This document shows, piece by piece, positions 1-5,216 of a stretch of DNA of 11,189 bases (the stretch's first letter is position 1; each line of letters begins with the position of its first letter). This DNA is from an uncultured Eubacteriales bacterium (lineage in GTDB: Bacteria; Bacillota; Clostridia; Lachnospirales; Anaerotignaceae): positions 1-11,189 of the forward strand of contig URCD01000080.1 in assembly GCA_900546215.1 (NCBI GenBank), in the 5' to 3' direction. The position numbers were made by a program, and so were the translations under genes. Below the pieces are notes generated by a model that worked only from the letters and a program-made list of their open reading frames with translations, searched no databases and had not been told where the DNA came from.

Positions 1-1
1 G

Positions 2-424
2 CCAGATGCAACAGACGCGGAAGTAACAGCCGCCGCCAAGGCCTCACATGCCGACAGCTTCATTAAAAGACTTCCGCAGGGCTACGATACTTTTATAACA
101 GAGGATGGAGGAAGCCTTTCGCAGGGACAAAAGCAGCTTCTGTGTATTACCAGAGTTATGCTCTGCCTCCCCCCAATTCTTATACTTGACGAAGCTACCT
201 CCTCGATAGATACCAGAACCGAGCTGAAAATACAGCATGCCTTTTCCCAGATGATGCAGGGAAGAACAAGCTTTATAATCGCGCACAGGCTGTCAACCAT
301 ACAGGATGCAGATATAATACTTGTTATGAAGGACGGACATATTATTGAGCAGGGCAGGCATGAAGAACTTCTATCCAAAAACGGTTTTTATGCAAAGCTT
401 TATAACAGTCAGTTTGCAGTTTAA
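2..424 (+). CDS. ABC transporter (exporter type) ATP-binding domain, C-terminal part, 5' end outside window
   Basis: This is the last ~140 residues of the nucleotide-binding domain of an ABC exporter. The frame is open from base 2, so the start lies left of the window. Visible motifs are the signature loop as LSQGQ (116-130) instead of LSGGQ, Walker B ILILDE with its catalytic Glu (176-193), the D-loop SSID just after it, and the H-loop histidine in IIAHRL (codon 284-286). All residues needed for ATP hydrolysis in this half are present. LSQGQ followed by KQLL is a common variant in heterodimeric Firmicutes multidrug exporters (family knowledge), so the gene is probably one half of such a pair, with transmembrane domain and partner upstream. 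The C-terminal stretch after the H-loop (VMKDGHIIEQGRHEELL) is standard. The substrate cannot be told. The gene ends at a shared terminator with the convergent SLH gene. Confidence 0.93.
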   Translation, partial: PDATDAEVTAAAKASHADSFIKRLPQGYDTFITEDGGSLSQGQKQLLCITRVMLCLPPILILDEATSSIDTRTELKIQHAFSQMMQGRTSFIIAHRLSTIQDADIILVMKDGHIIEQGRHEELLSKNGFYAKLYNSQFAV

Positions 425-428
425 ATAA

Positions 429-456
429 AAAAGCCGCCCAATATTGGGCGGCTTTT
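429..456. terminator. Bidirectional rho-independent terminator between convergent genes
   Basis: A perfect inverted repeat has arms GCCGCCCAAT and ATTGGGCGGC, flanked by A-tracts on the left (427-432) and T-tracts on the right (453-456). It therefore reads as hairpin plus U-tract in both directions. It lies 4 bases after the ABC gene stop and 1 base before the SLH gene stop, so it should end both transcripts. Confidence 0.93.
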
Positions 457-457
457 A

Positions 458-1222
458 TTATATATTATAATAGACCATAAAATTTCTTATTATCTGCGCT
501 ATTTCAGCCCTGCTGGCAACTCCCTTGGGGTCAAGAACATTTCCTTCCTTGCCGCTGATTATACTATTTTTCAGCGCCCACTGCATTGGTCCGCCTGCAT
601 AGCCGCTCACGTCAGCATAATCTTTATAGTTGAGAAGCTCCACACCGTTAGTTTCCAAGTTACTGTAGTTCTTATAAACCGCGTATCTATAAAGTATTGA
701 CACAAGCTGTTCTCTTGTAACACTGTCTTCTGGTCCAAACTCCCCTTCTCCGTAGCCCTTCATAACTCCTGTCTCAGAGCACCACGCAACTGCGTTGGCG
801 TACCATGCATCCTCTTTTACATCAAAATATGACCAATACACCTTGTCAGCAACACCTTCCATGTTATTTATTATCATGGCAAGCATTCCTCTTGTCGCAG
901 ACTGTTCAGGGCCAAACATATCACCTGATGTACCGTTCATAATACCTCTTGCTGTAACAAAGTTGACTGCATCCGCATACCATTCATCTGCAGCAACGTC
1001 TTTAAAAACGCTTTGCTTAGTCTCATTTGGAGTTTTATCGTTATTTTGTTCTTCAGGTTCAGTTGTTACATTTGGAGTTTTATCATTATTTTCTTCTGAT
1101 GGGCTGTTTTGTTCAGCCTCTCTCTCCGTTGATGTCTTGTTATCTATTTCTTCGGCAAACGCCGTAAACGGCATTACAGCCATAATAATTGCAAGCGACA
1201 GACTTAATATCTTCCTTTTCAT
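458..1222 (-). CDS. Secreted protein with three S-layer homology (SLH) domains
   Basis: This is a 254-residue exported protein with no domain other than SLH. Residues 1-23 are a signal peptide (basic MKRK, hydrophobic core, cleavage after AFA). Residues ~24-70 are an acidic, Asn/Thr/Pro-rich linker with a 15-residue repeat starting NNDKTPN. Three SLH domains follow at about 73-120, 133-181 and 200-250, each with the family's W/Y-rich start and a TR-type motif (ATRGML, VTREQL, ASRAEI). SLH trimers bind pyruvylated secondary cell-wall polymer (family knowledge), so this protein should sit non-covalently on the wall; what it does there is unknown. The ATG at 1222 is preceded by AAAGGCGG at 8 bases. 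The gene has its own promoter (1271-1299) and a shared terminator, and is therefore monocistronic. Confidence 0.93.
   Translation of the reverse strand: MKRKILSLSLAIIMAVMPFTAFAEEIDNKTSTEREAEQNSPSEENNDKTPNVTTEPEEQNNDKTPNETKQSVFKDVAADEWYADAVNFVTARGIMNGTSGDMFGPEQSATRGMLAMIINNMEGVADKVYWSYFDVKEDAWYANAVAWCSETGVMKGYGEGEFGPEDSVTREQLVSILYRYAVYKNYSNLETNGVELLNYKDYADVSGYAGGPMQWALKNSIISGKEGNVLDPKGVASRAEIAQIIRNFMVYYNI
1025..1090 (-). repeat. In-frame 45-bp duplication in the SLH protein linker
   Basis: Residues 45-59 begin NNDKTPN and the seven residues 60-66 repeat it. On DNA, CATTTGGAGTTTTATC plus TTATTT occurs at 1024 and again at 1069, exactly 45 bp apart with one mismatch. The unit keeps the frame and lengthens the spacer between signal peptide and wall-binding domains. 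Confidence 0.85.
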
Positions 1223-1270
1223 CTGACCGACCGCCTTTCAAAAATATTAAATTGTGTTTTTTACGCTTAA

Positions 1271-1299
1271 AGTATACATAAATCGAGCCTAGGGTACAA
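1271..1299 (-). promoter_or_regulatory. Sigma-A-type promoter of the SLH protein gene
   Basis: On the minus strand, TTGTAC (1299-1294) is followed after 17 bases by TATACT (1276-1271), with a TG extension directly before the -10 box. Predicted transcription start is near 1264, giving a ~40-base leader that contains the AAAGGCGG ribosome site. Confidence 0.75.
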
Positions 1300-1308
1300 C
1301 CAGTTTAA

Positions 1309-1326
1309 TTATTTCTTAAGAAATAA
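1309..1326. promoter_or_regulatory. 18-bp perfect palindrome upstream of the SLH gene promoter
   Basis: TTATTTCTTAAGAAATAA is fully self-complementary (9+9). Its centre is about 54 bases upstream of the predicted start site and about 10 bases beyond the -35 box. This could be an operator for a dimeric activator, or simply A+T-rich upstream-element DNA. No known regulator is assigned. Confidence 0.4.
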
Positions 1327-1456
1327 ATTATATTGAGCATATATTTTTCCATTATTTTTAGAAAAAATAGCCTTATTATGTAATATACACGGCAACAATG
1401 GTATTTAATCCACTATTGTCAAATTTGCAGGCCTTGGCTTTGAAAAACAAAATTAA

Positions 1457-1478
1457 GCCTGTCCAAGTATGGACAGGC
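1457..1478 (-). terminator. Terminator hairpin after the DUF378 gene
   Basis: An 8-bp perfect stem (GCCTGTCC / GGACAGGC) with a 6-base loop begins 7 bases after the minus-strand stop at 1486. It is followed on that strand by TTAATTTTG, a weak U-tract. The plus-strand side also carries a T-run (1482-1487), but no plus-strand gene leads into it. Confidence 0.7.
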
Positions 1479-1485
1479 CAATTTT

Positions 1486-1698
1486 TTACTCTGTTCTGTT
1501 TTTAAGATGACCGTACATAAAAATTCCGTAGAGACCTGCAAGGCCGACAACAGCGAAAATTGTTCTTGCAATCCAGCGCATTCCACCGCCAAATAAAGCA
1601 GAAACAACATCGTAGTTGAAAAACCCTATAAGGCCCCAGTTAATCGCTCCTATGATAATAAGAGTAAGGCATATAACATCCCATGTTCTTGAGCGCAT
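1486..1698 (-). CDS. DUF378 family small membrane protein (YuzA-like)
   Basis: This 70-residue protein has two hydrophobic segments, about residues 7-27 and 42-62, and a charged tail (HLKNRTE). The family hallmark GAINWGLIGFFNYDVVSALFG lies at residues 17-37, with the Asn-Trp-Gly core and the FNYDVV turn, and identifies DUF378. The function of the family is unknown; it is a two-span inner-membrane protein. The start is secure: AGGAGG at 1705-1710 lies 6 bases before the ATG. It lies 65 bases downstream of the dut stop on the same strand and ends at its own hairpin, so it may be the last gene of the M16-dut unit or separately transcribed. I see no convincing promoter in the 65-base gap, which holds a small CTTCC/GGAAG hairpin. 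Confidence 0.9.
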   Translation of the reverse strand: MRSRTWDVICLTLIIIGAINWGLIGFFNYDVVSALFGGGMRWIARTIFAVVGLAGLYGIFMYGHLKNRTE

Positions 1699-1763
1699 AT
1701 AATTCCTCCTATCGTAAGAAATTTACTTCTTCCTACAGGAAGTATTTGCTTATATACATATTT

Positions 1764-2210
1764 TTATACACCTGAATGACCAAACCCGCCTTCAGAGCGT
1801 TCAGTCTCGTCCAGCTGGTCACATTCAGTCCAGTCAATCCGCTCATATTTGTTTATGACCATCTGTGCTATTCTGTCACCTCTTTTAATCAAAAAGCCAT
1901 TTGCGCCATGATTTATAAGAATTATTCCTATTTCGCCCCTATAGTCAGAATCAATAGTTCCTGGAGAGTTTACCATTGTTATTCCGTTTTTAAGCGCCAA
2001 GCCGCTTCTTGGCCGTATCTGTGCCTCATAACCCTCCGGAAGTGAAATTTTAATCCCAGTCGGAATTAGTTTTATTTCTCCTCTCCTGACCATCGTTTCT
2101 TCTTTTACGTTAGCATAAAGATCCATTCCCGCAGCGCCTGCAGACATATATTTTGGTAGAGGAAGGTCCTTGGCATCATCAGTTCTCATTATATAAAATT
2201 TGTTTTCCAT
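1764..2210 (-). CDS. dut: dUTP diphosphatase (trimeric dUTPase)
   Basis: It hydrolyses dUTP to dUMP and diphosphate in the cytoplasm, keeping uracil out of DNA and feeding thymidylate synthesis. All five trimeric dUTPase motifs are seen, numbered from ATG 2210: 1 AGAAGMDLYA (~24-33), 2 PRSGLA (~67-72), 3 GTIDSDYRGEI (~84-94) with the catalytic Asp region, 4 RGDRIAQMV (~110-118), and 5 RSEGGFGHSG (~138-147), the mobile C-terminal arm. Length (148 residues) is normal. The start is ambiguous: a TTG at 2216 adds two residues. I prefer the ATG at 2210, behind GAGGGG at 2221-2226. Either start lies inside the 3' end of the M16 gene (stop 2179), so the two overlap by ~30-38 bases and are probably translationally coupled. 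Confidence 0.95.
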   Translation of the reverse strand: MENKFYIMRTDDAKDLPLPKYMSAGAAGMDLYANVKEETMVRRGEIKLIPTGIKISLPEGYEAQIRPRSGLALKNGITMVNSPGTIDSDYRGEIGIILINHGANGFLIKRGDRIAQMVINKYERIDWTECDQLDETERSEGGFGHSGV

Positions 2211-3462
2211 TCGCAATCAACCCCTCAAAATCTATTCCTTCTATATTTCCAACTGCTGAAAAGCTTAAGTTATCGGCTGTAAAAATTTCATCAATTGCGT
2301 CTTTTAAAGAAGAATAATTTACTGCCTCCATACGTTCAAGTATTTCCTCCATAGTGAGCAGCTTACCTGTAAGCACCATTCCACCGCCATTGCTGTTAAG
2401 TCTGTTTACAGTGCTTTCGCTGCCTATGATATAGTTGCTTATAATCTGTTCCTTTGTAACAGAAATGAGCTTATCCTCTATCCTTTCTGTTTTAAGCCTT
2501 TTTATCTCCCTGAAAATGCTTTCTACAACTTCAGCTGCCTTCTGCGGACTTGTACAGGCATAAACAGTCATAACTCCTGTATCGCTGTATGCTGAAGTAT
2601 AGCTGTAAATTGTATAAACAAGCCCGGCCTCTTCCCTGATTTTCTGAAAAAGCCTTGAACTCATGCCTCCGCCGAAAAGAGTATTCAAAACAGCAAGTGA
2701 AAATCTGTGTCTGCTGTCTCTTTTAGGAGCCTTGAACGTAAAGCACATATGTATCTGCTCTACATCTTTACTAATCACAAGTGTTGTAGGAATATATGTT
2801 GCCGCGGCATATTTTTCTTCAGCAAATCCCTCACTGCTCCAATTACCAAATACATCTTCAATTCTTTTCAGCATATCAGCCTTATTGAAATTTCCCGTAA
2901 CGGCTACAACGGCATTTTGAGGCCTGTAGGTACGGTTATAGTAGTCTCTTATTAACCTGCTGTCCATCCTGGCAAGGGTATCCTTAGTGCCGCAGATAGG
3001 CATTCCCAGGCTTGTTTCCTTCCATATGGCTTCCTCAAGAGCGTCATGCACAAGCTCCTCCGGTGCATCAAGATACATATCTATCTCTTCTTCAATCACC
3101 TTTCGTTCTCTTACTATATCGCTGTTATCAAGCCTGGAATTCAGCAGCATATCACTTAATACATCAAGAGCATGGTCAAAATGCTTATCAAGTGTCCTAG
3201 TGTAGTAGCATGTATATTCCTTAGTAGTATAAGCATTTATCTGACCGCCCATGGCGTCCATTTCCTCAGCAATTTCCTTGGCAGACCTTCTGCCTGTCCC
3301 CTTAAACATAAGATGCTCTATAAAATGCGATACACCGTTTTCCTCAGGCCTTTCGCACCTAGTACCTGTATTTATCCATATTCCAAACGCTATTGAGCGT
3401 ACATAAGGAATATCCTCTAATACTATCCTTAATCCATTTTTAAGCGTAACTGTCTCAACCAA
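2179..3462 (-). CDS. M16 family zinc peptidase (insulinase/MPP-beta-like)
   Basis: This 427-residue protein contains the inverted zinc motif HFIEH at residues 46-50 (two zinc His and the catalytic Glu). A third ligand Glu is at position 126 in VIEEEI, exactly 76 residues after His50 as in mitochondrial-processing-peptidase beta subunits. The C-terminal M16 half carries the usual GGGMSSRLFQKIREEAGLVYTI stretch (residues ~265-286, key residues GGG, SRLF and R..GL.Y). It is close in layout to B. subtilis MlpA/YmxG; the physiological substrate is not known. No signal peptide is present, so it acts in the cytoplasm. The start is TTG at 3462, supported by GAGGAG (3468-3473) at 5 bases; no upstream ATG fits. 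It overlaps dut downstream and is divergent from the CAP gene. Only a weak promoter candidate (TTGGAT-16-TATATT) is seen in its leader. Confidence 0.93.
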   Translation of the reverse strand: MVETVTLKNGLRIVLEDIPYVRSIAFGIWINTGTRCERPEENGVSHFIEHLMFKGTGRRSAKEIAEEMDAMGGQINAYTTKEYTCYYTRTLDKHFDHALDVLSDMLLNSRLDNSDIVRERKVIEEEIDMYLDAPEELVHDALEEAIWKETSLGMPICGTKDTLARMDSRLIRDYYNRTYRPQNAVVAVTGNFNKADMLKRIEDVFGNWSSEGFAEEKYAAATYIPTTLVISKDVEQIHMCFTFKAPKRDSRHRFSLAVLNTLFGGGMSSRLFQKIREEAGLVYTIYSYTSAYSDTGVMTVYACTSPQKAAEVVESIFREIKRLKTERIEDKLISVTKEQIISNYIIGSESTVNRLNSNGGGMVLTGKLLTMEEILERMEAVNYSSLKDAIDEIFTADNLSFSAVGNIEGIDFEGLIANGKQILYNEN

Positions 3463-3583
3463 AATATCTCCTCACCTTCAGTTATTAATATTAACACTTT
3501 TGTTTGTTTTAGTAAACTATTGACGGAATATATTACCACAGCAATTCAATCCAAATTTGTAAACTGCTAAAAATGCCTGTTTT

Positions 3584-3620
3584 ATGGGCTTTTAGGGCAA
3601 TTATGACATTTAAGGCCCAT
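3584..3620. promoter_or_regulatory. Inverted repeat between the M16 and CAP genes
   Basis: Arms ATGGGC (3584-3589) and GCCCAT (3615-3620) can be extended inward by three more pairs, one of them G-T, leaving a ~19-base loop. It sits ~20 bases upstream of the CAP promoter and outside the M16 leader. It may be an operator or a chance hairpin; the rest of the 259-base divergent region is A+T-rich spacer. Confidence 0.3.
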
Positions 3621-3640
3621 TTTCATACCATAAAGTTCCA

Positions 3641-3669
3641 TTGAATACAACGAAAGGAAGGGTTATTAT
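3641..3669 (+). promoter_or_regulatory. Sigma-A-type promoter of the CAP-domain gene
   Basis: TTGAAT (3641-3646), a 17-base spacer, and TATTAT (3664-3669). The predicted start is near 3676, giving a ~45-base leader that contains AAGGAGA at 6 bases before the ATG. Confidence 0.7.
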
Positions 3670-3673
3670 ATGT

Positions 3674-3697
3674 ATGTAACAGAAATGTAACAGAAAT
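3674..3697 (+). repeat. Tandem 11-bp direct repeat at the CAP gene transcription start
   Basis: ATGTAACAGAA occurs twice head-to-tail (3674-3684 and 3685-3695), followed by AT. Read on the other strand this gives TTACAT boxes with an 11-bp period, the spacing used by tandem-binding OmpR/PhoB-type response regulators. It starts 4 bases after the -10 box, where a bound protein would block transcription. Confidence 0.6.
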
Positions 3698-3721
3698 TTA
3701 ATAATTAAAAGGAGAGATTCG

Positions 3722-4618
3722 ATGAAAAAGAAAATTATATTAGCCTTTACAACAGCAATGGTAGTTTTATCTTCCACAAACGCATTTGCGGCGACAAAAA
3801 ATTATGCCCGAAGTAAATATGCAAATAATAGCATTGACAGCTTGTACAATAATTATTTAAATAATCTGCAGATAAAATTTGACAAGAACGGTTGTTTAAA
3901 TAATTCTGACCTTTCAGATTATCTAAATTGCTATTTAAACGGTACTTGTGATAATATTTTTGGCAGCTGCCAGAATGGAAATGACTGCACAGGAGGAAGC
4001 GGATGTACTGGCGGTAACAGCTGTACCGGCAACAACGGAAACCAAAATAGACCTAATACAGACAAGCCCGGCAGCAATGACAAGCCTAATATCGAAGAAC
4101 CTGATATTGAGGAACCTGATATTGAGGAACCCGATATTGACACTCCTGATAATGAAAAGCCTGATACAGATAAACCGGGCAGCAACAATAAACCGGACAG
4201 CAACAAGCCCAATACAGATAACGAGCAAAGCGGAAACACATCTGAAAGCGGGTACGCTGCCGAGGTTGTACGTTTGGTTAATGCCGAAAGAGCAAAAGAA
4301 GGTCTTTCAGCACTTAAAAGCGACAGTACAGTACAGTCAGCGGCTCAGGTAAGAGCGCAGGAAATCGTTTCGACCTTTTCTCATACAAGACCAAACGGCT
4401 CCAGCTGCTTTACAGCACTTGAGGCTGCTGGTGTAAAATATTCAGGAGCCGGCGAAAATATTGCCTATGGTCAGAAATCTCCTGAGGATGTCGTAAATGC
4501 ATGGATGAACTCACCCGGACATAGGGCCAACATAATGAATAAAAACTTCACTACAATCGGTGTAGGCTGCTATAAAAGCGGAAATACATACTACTGGAGC
4601 CAGTTCTTCACTTACTAA
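3722..4618 (+). CDS. Secreted CAP-domain (SCP/YkwD-like) protein with Cys-rich and acidic repeat linker
   Basis: This exported protein has 298 residues. Residues 1-23 form a signal peptide (MKKK, hydrophobic core, AFA cut). Residues 24-85 have no recognised domain and are Asn/Tyr-rich. Cysteines at 58, 70, 76, 83, 89, 95 and 101 become regular, ending in CTGGxx hexapeptide units. Residues ~108-176 are a Pro/Asp/Glu/Lys linker containing six pentapeptide units of the type DIEEP. Residues ~178-298 are a CAP domain with its conserved cavity residues: His221 in SHTRPNG, Glu245 in GENIA, and His267 in WMNSPGHRANIM, ending in the aromatic YYWSQFFTY. Bacterial CAP proteins are extracellular and mostly of unknown biochemical function, so none is claimed. 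There is no LPXTG motif or SLH domain, so it is secreted or held by the N-terminal region. AAGGAGA supports the ATG. It is a single-gene unit with its own promoter and terminator. Confidence 0.93.
   Translation: MKKKIILAFTTAMVVLSSTNAFAATKNYARSKYANNSIDSLYNNYLNNLQIKFDKNGCLNNSDLSDYLNCYLNGTCDNIFGSCQNGNDCTGGSGCTGGNSCTGNNGNQNRPNTDKPGSNDKPNIEEPDIEEPDIEEPDIDTPDNEKPDTDKPGSNNKPDSNKPNTDNEQSGNTSESGYAAEVVRLVNAERAKEGLSALKSDSTVQSAAQVRAQEIVSTFSHTRPNGSSCFTALEAAGVKYSGAGENIAYGQKSPEDVVNAWMNSPGHRANIMNKNFTTIGVGCYKSGNTYYWSQFFTY
3986..4039 (+). repeat. 18-bp coding repeat for Cys-Thr-Gly hexapeptides
   Basis: Three consecutive units encode CTGGSG, CTGGNS and CTGNNG (residues 89-106). With C76 and C83 just before, the cysteines recur every 6-7 residues. 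The DNA copies differ at several third positions, so the repeat is not a recent identical duplication. Confidence 0.8.
4088..4177 (+). repeat. 15-bp tandem coding repeat (DIEEP pentapeptides)
   Basis: Six units encode NIEEP, DIEEP, DIEEP, DIDTP, DNEKP and DTDKP (residues 123-152). Units two and three are identical in DNA (GATATTGAGGAACCT), which makes this a likely site of copy-number change by slippage without loss of frame. Confidence 0.88.
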
Positions 4619-4633
4619 AATAATAGTGTTTAA

Positions 4634-4662
4634 GACGGTACTATTTTAAAAATAGTACCGTC
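4634..4662 (+). terminator. Rho-independent terminator of the CAP gene
   Basis: GACGGTACTATT pairs perfectly with AATAGTACCGTC around a short A/T loop, followed by ATTTTACTTATT. It starts 15 bases after the CAP stop. On the minus strand it lies ~80 bases past the HxlR gene stop but lacks a good U-tract there. Confidence 0.88.
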
Positions 4663-4743
4663 ATTTTACTTATTAAACATAACAAAATTAAAAAACCATC
4701 AATTCATTTTTACGCTTGTCCACTATTCCGTATTGTGTACGTT

Positions 4744-5076
4744 TTACTTTTTATTTTCGTTTCCCCATGCTCTCATACATTCCAAAATAGGAATTAAGGT
4801 TTTTCCTCGTTCAGTTAGCGAATACTCAACTCTAGGCGGAATTTGCGGATATTCCTTCCTATAAACTAAATCATCGGCTTCTAATTCTTTTAGTGTTGAG
4901 CTAAGTGTTTTATAAGAAACTGTTCCAATGTATTTTTTCATTTCATTAAAACGAACTACATTAAATTCATAAAGCGTATAGAGAATAGTCGTTTTGTATT
5001 TTCCACTAATCATTGATAATGTATAGTAAAAACCTGTTGTTTCTAAGCATTCCTTTGTAATACTTCTATCATCCAT
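4744..5076 (-). CDS. HxlR-family winged-helix transcriptional regulator
   Basis: This 110-residue protein aligns over its whole length with the HxlR domain: an N-terminal ISGKYKTTILYTL helix, the recognition segment VSYKTLSSTLKELEADDLV (residues ~53-71), and the wing YPQIPPRVEYSLTERGKTL. A single conserved-position cysteine (Cys10 in KECLET) corresponds to the redox-reactive N-terminal Cys of thiol-sensing HxlR members such as YodB and HypR. Sensing of electrophiles or oxidants is therefore possible but not shown. AAGGAG at 5085-5090 precedes the ATG by 8 bases. It is divergent from the MATE gene across 140 bases carrying the inverted repeat and direct repeats, so it probably represses MATE and itself. 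A -10-like TAATAT (5104-5109) could serve it; no good -35 is visible. Confidence 0.93.
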   Translation of the reverse strand: MDDRSITKECLETTGFYYTLSMISGKYKTTILYTLYEFNVVRFNEMKKYIGTVSYKTLSSTLKELEADDLVYRKEYPQIPPRVEYSLTERGKTLIPILECMRAWGNENKK

Positions 5077-5091
5077 TTTACGCTCTCCTTT

Positions 5092-5120
5092 ATGTAAGTA
5101 TATATATTAAATGTAAGTAT
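5092..5120. repeat. Two direct repeats ATGTAAGTAT in the HxlR-MATE intergenic region
   Basis: The identical 10-mers lie at 5092-5101 and 5111-5120, 19 bp apart centre to centre, close to two helical turns. The second copy is also the left arm of the larger inverted repeat. The first lies within the likely HxlR promoter and leader, so it fits an autoregulatory site. Confidence 0.6.
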
Positions 5121-5141
5121 CGCACTTTAATGTGCGTACTT
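5115..5141. promoter_or_regulatory. Candidate HxlR operator (inverted repeat)
   Basis: AAGTA-T-CGCAC (5115-5125) faces GTGCG-TACTT (5132-5141) around TTTAAT. The inner CGCAC/GTGCG arms are perfect and the outer arms are offset by one base. The right arm overlaps the first two bases of the MATE -35 box, so binding would exclude RNA polymerase. Assignment to the adjacent HxlR protein is inferred from position. Confidence 0.65.
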
Positions 5142-5168
5142 GATATAAGGACTAATTCTGAATATGAT
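5140..5168 (+). promoter_or_regulatory. Sigma-A-type promoter of the MATE gene
   Basis: TTGATA (5140-5145), a 17-base spacer, and TATGAT (5163-5168), each one base from consensus. The predicted start near 5175 lies downstream of the in-frame ATG at 5130, which rules that codon out as the MATE start. Confidence 0.8.
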
Positions 5169-5216
5169 TATAGCGTACAAAATATTGGAAGTCAAATTCA
5201 CAGTAGGAGGACAAAC

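Noticed and set aside
116..130. LSQGQ in place of LSGGQ as a sign of a degenerate ABC site
   Set aside because: This is a familiar functional variant, and Walker B Glu, D-loop and H-loop His are intact.
795..1226. Plus-strand ORF of 143 codons opposite the SLH gene
   Set aside because: It is a shadow of the signal peptide and SLH coding sequence; no ribosome site or family resemblance.
1391..1426. ACAAT/ATTGT hairpin as a small RNA or riboswitch
   Set aside because: The stem is short with a bulge, lies downstream of a terminator, and resembles no known class.
4088..4177. Evenly spaced repeats as a possible CRISPR array
   Set aside because: The units are 15 bp, contiguous with no spacers, and in frame as a Pro/Asp/Glu linker.
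3931..4352. Long alternative-frame ORFs on both strands over the CAP gene
   Set aside because: They are created by the low-complexity repeats (SGSSISG-type products), have no ribosome sites, and sit over a well-supported CDS.
5130..5216. In-frame ATG at 5130 that would lengthen the MATE protein by 29 residues
   Set aside because: It lies inside the operator inverted repeat and upstream of the promoter's predicted start site, and it has no ribosome site. ATG 5217 has AGGAGG at 6 bases.
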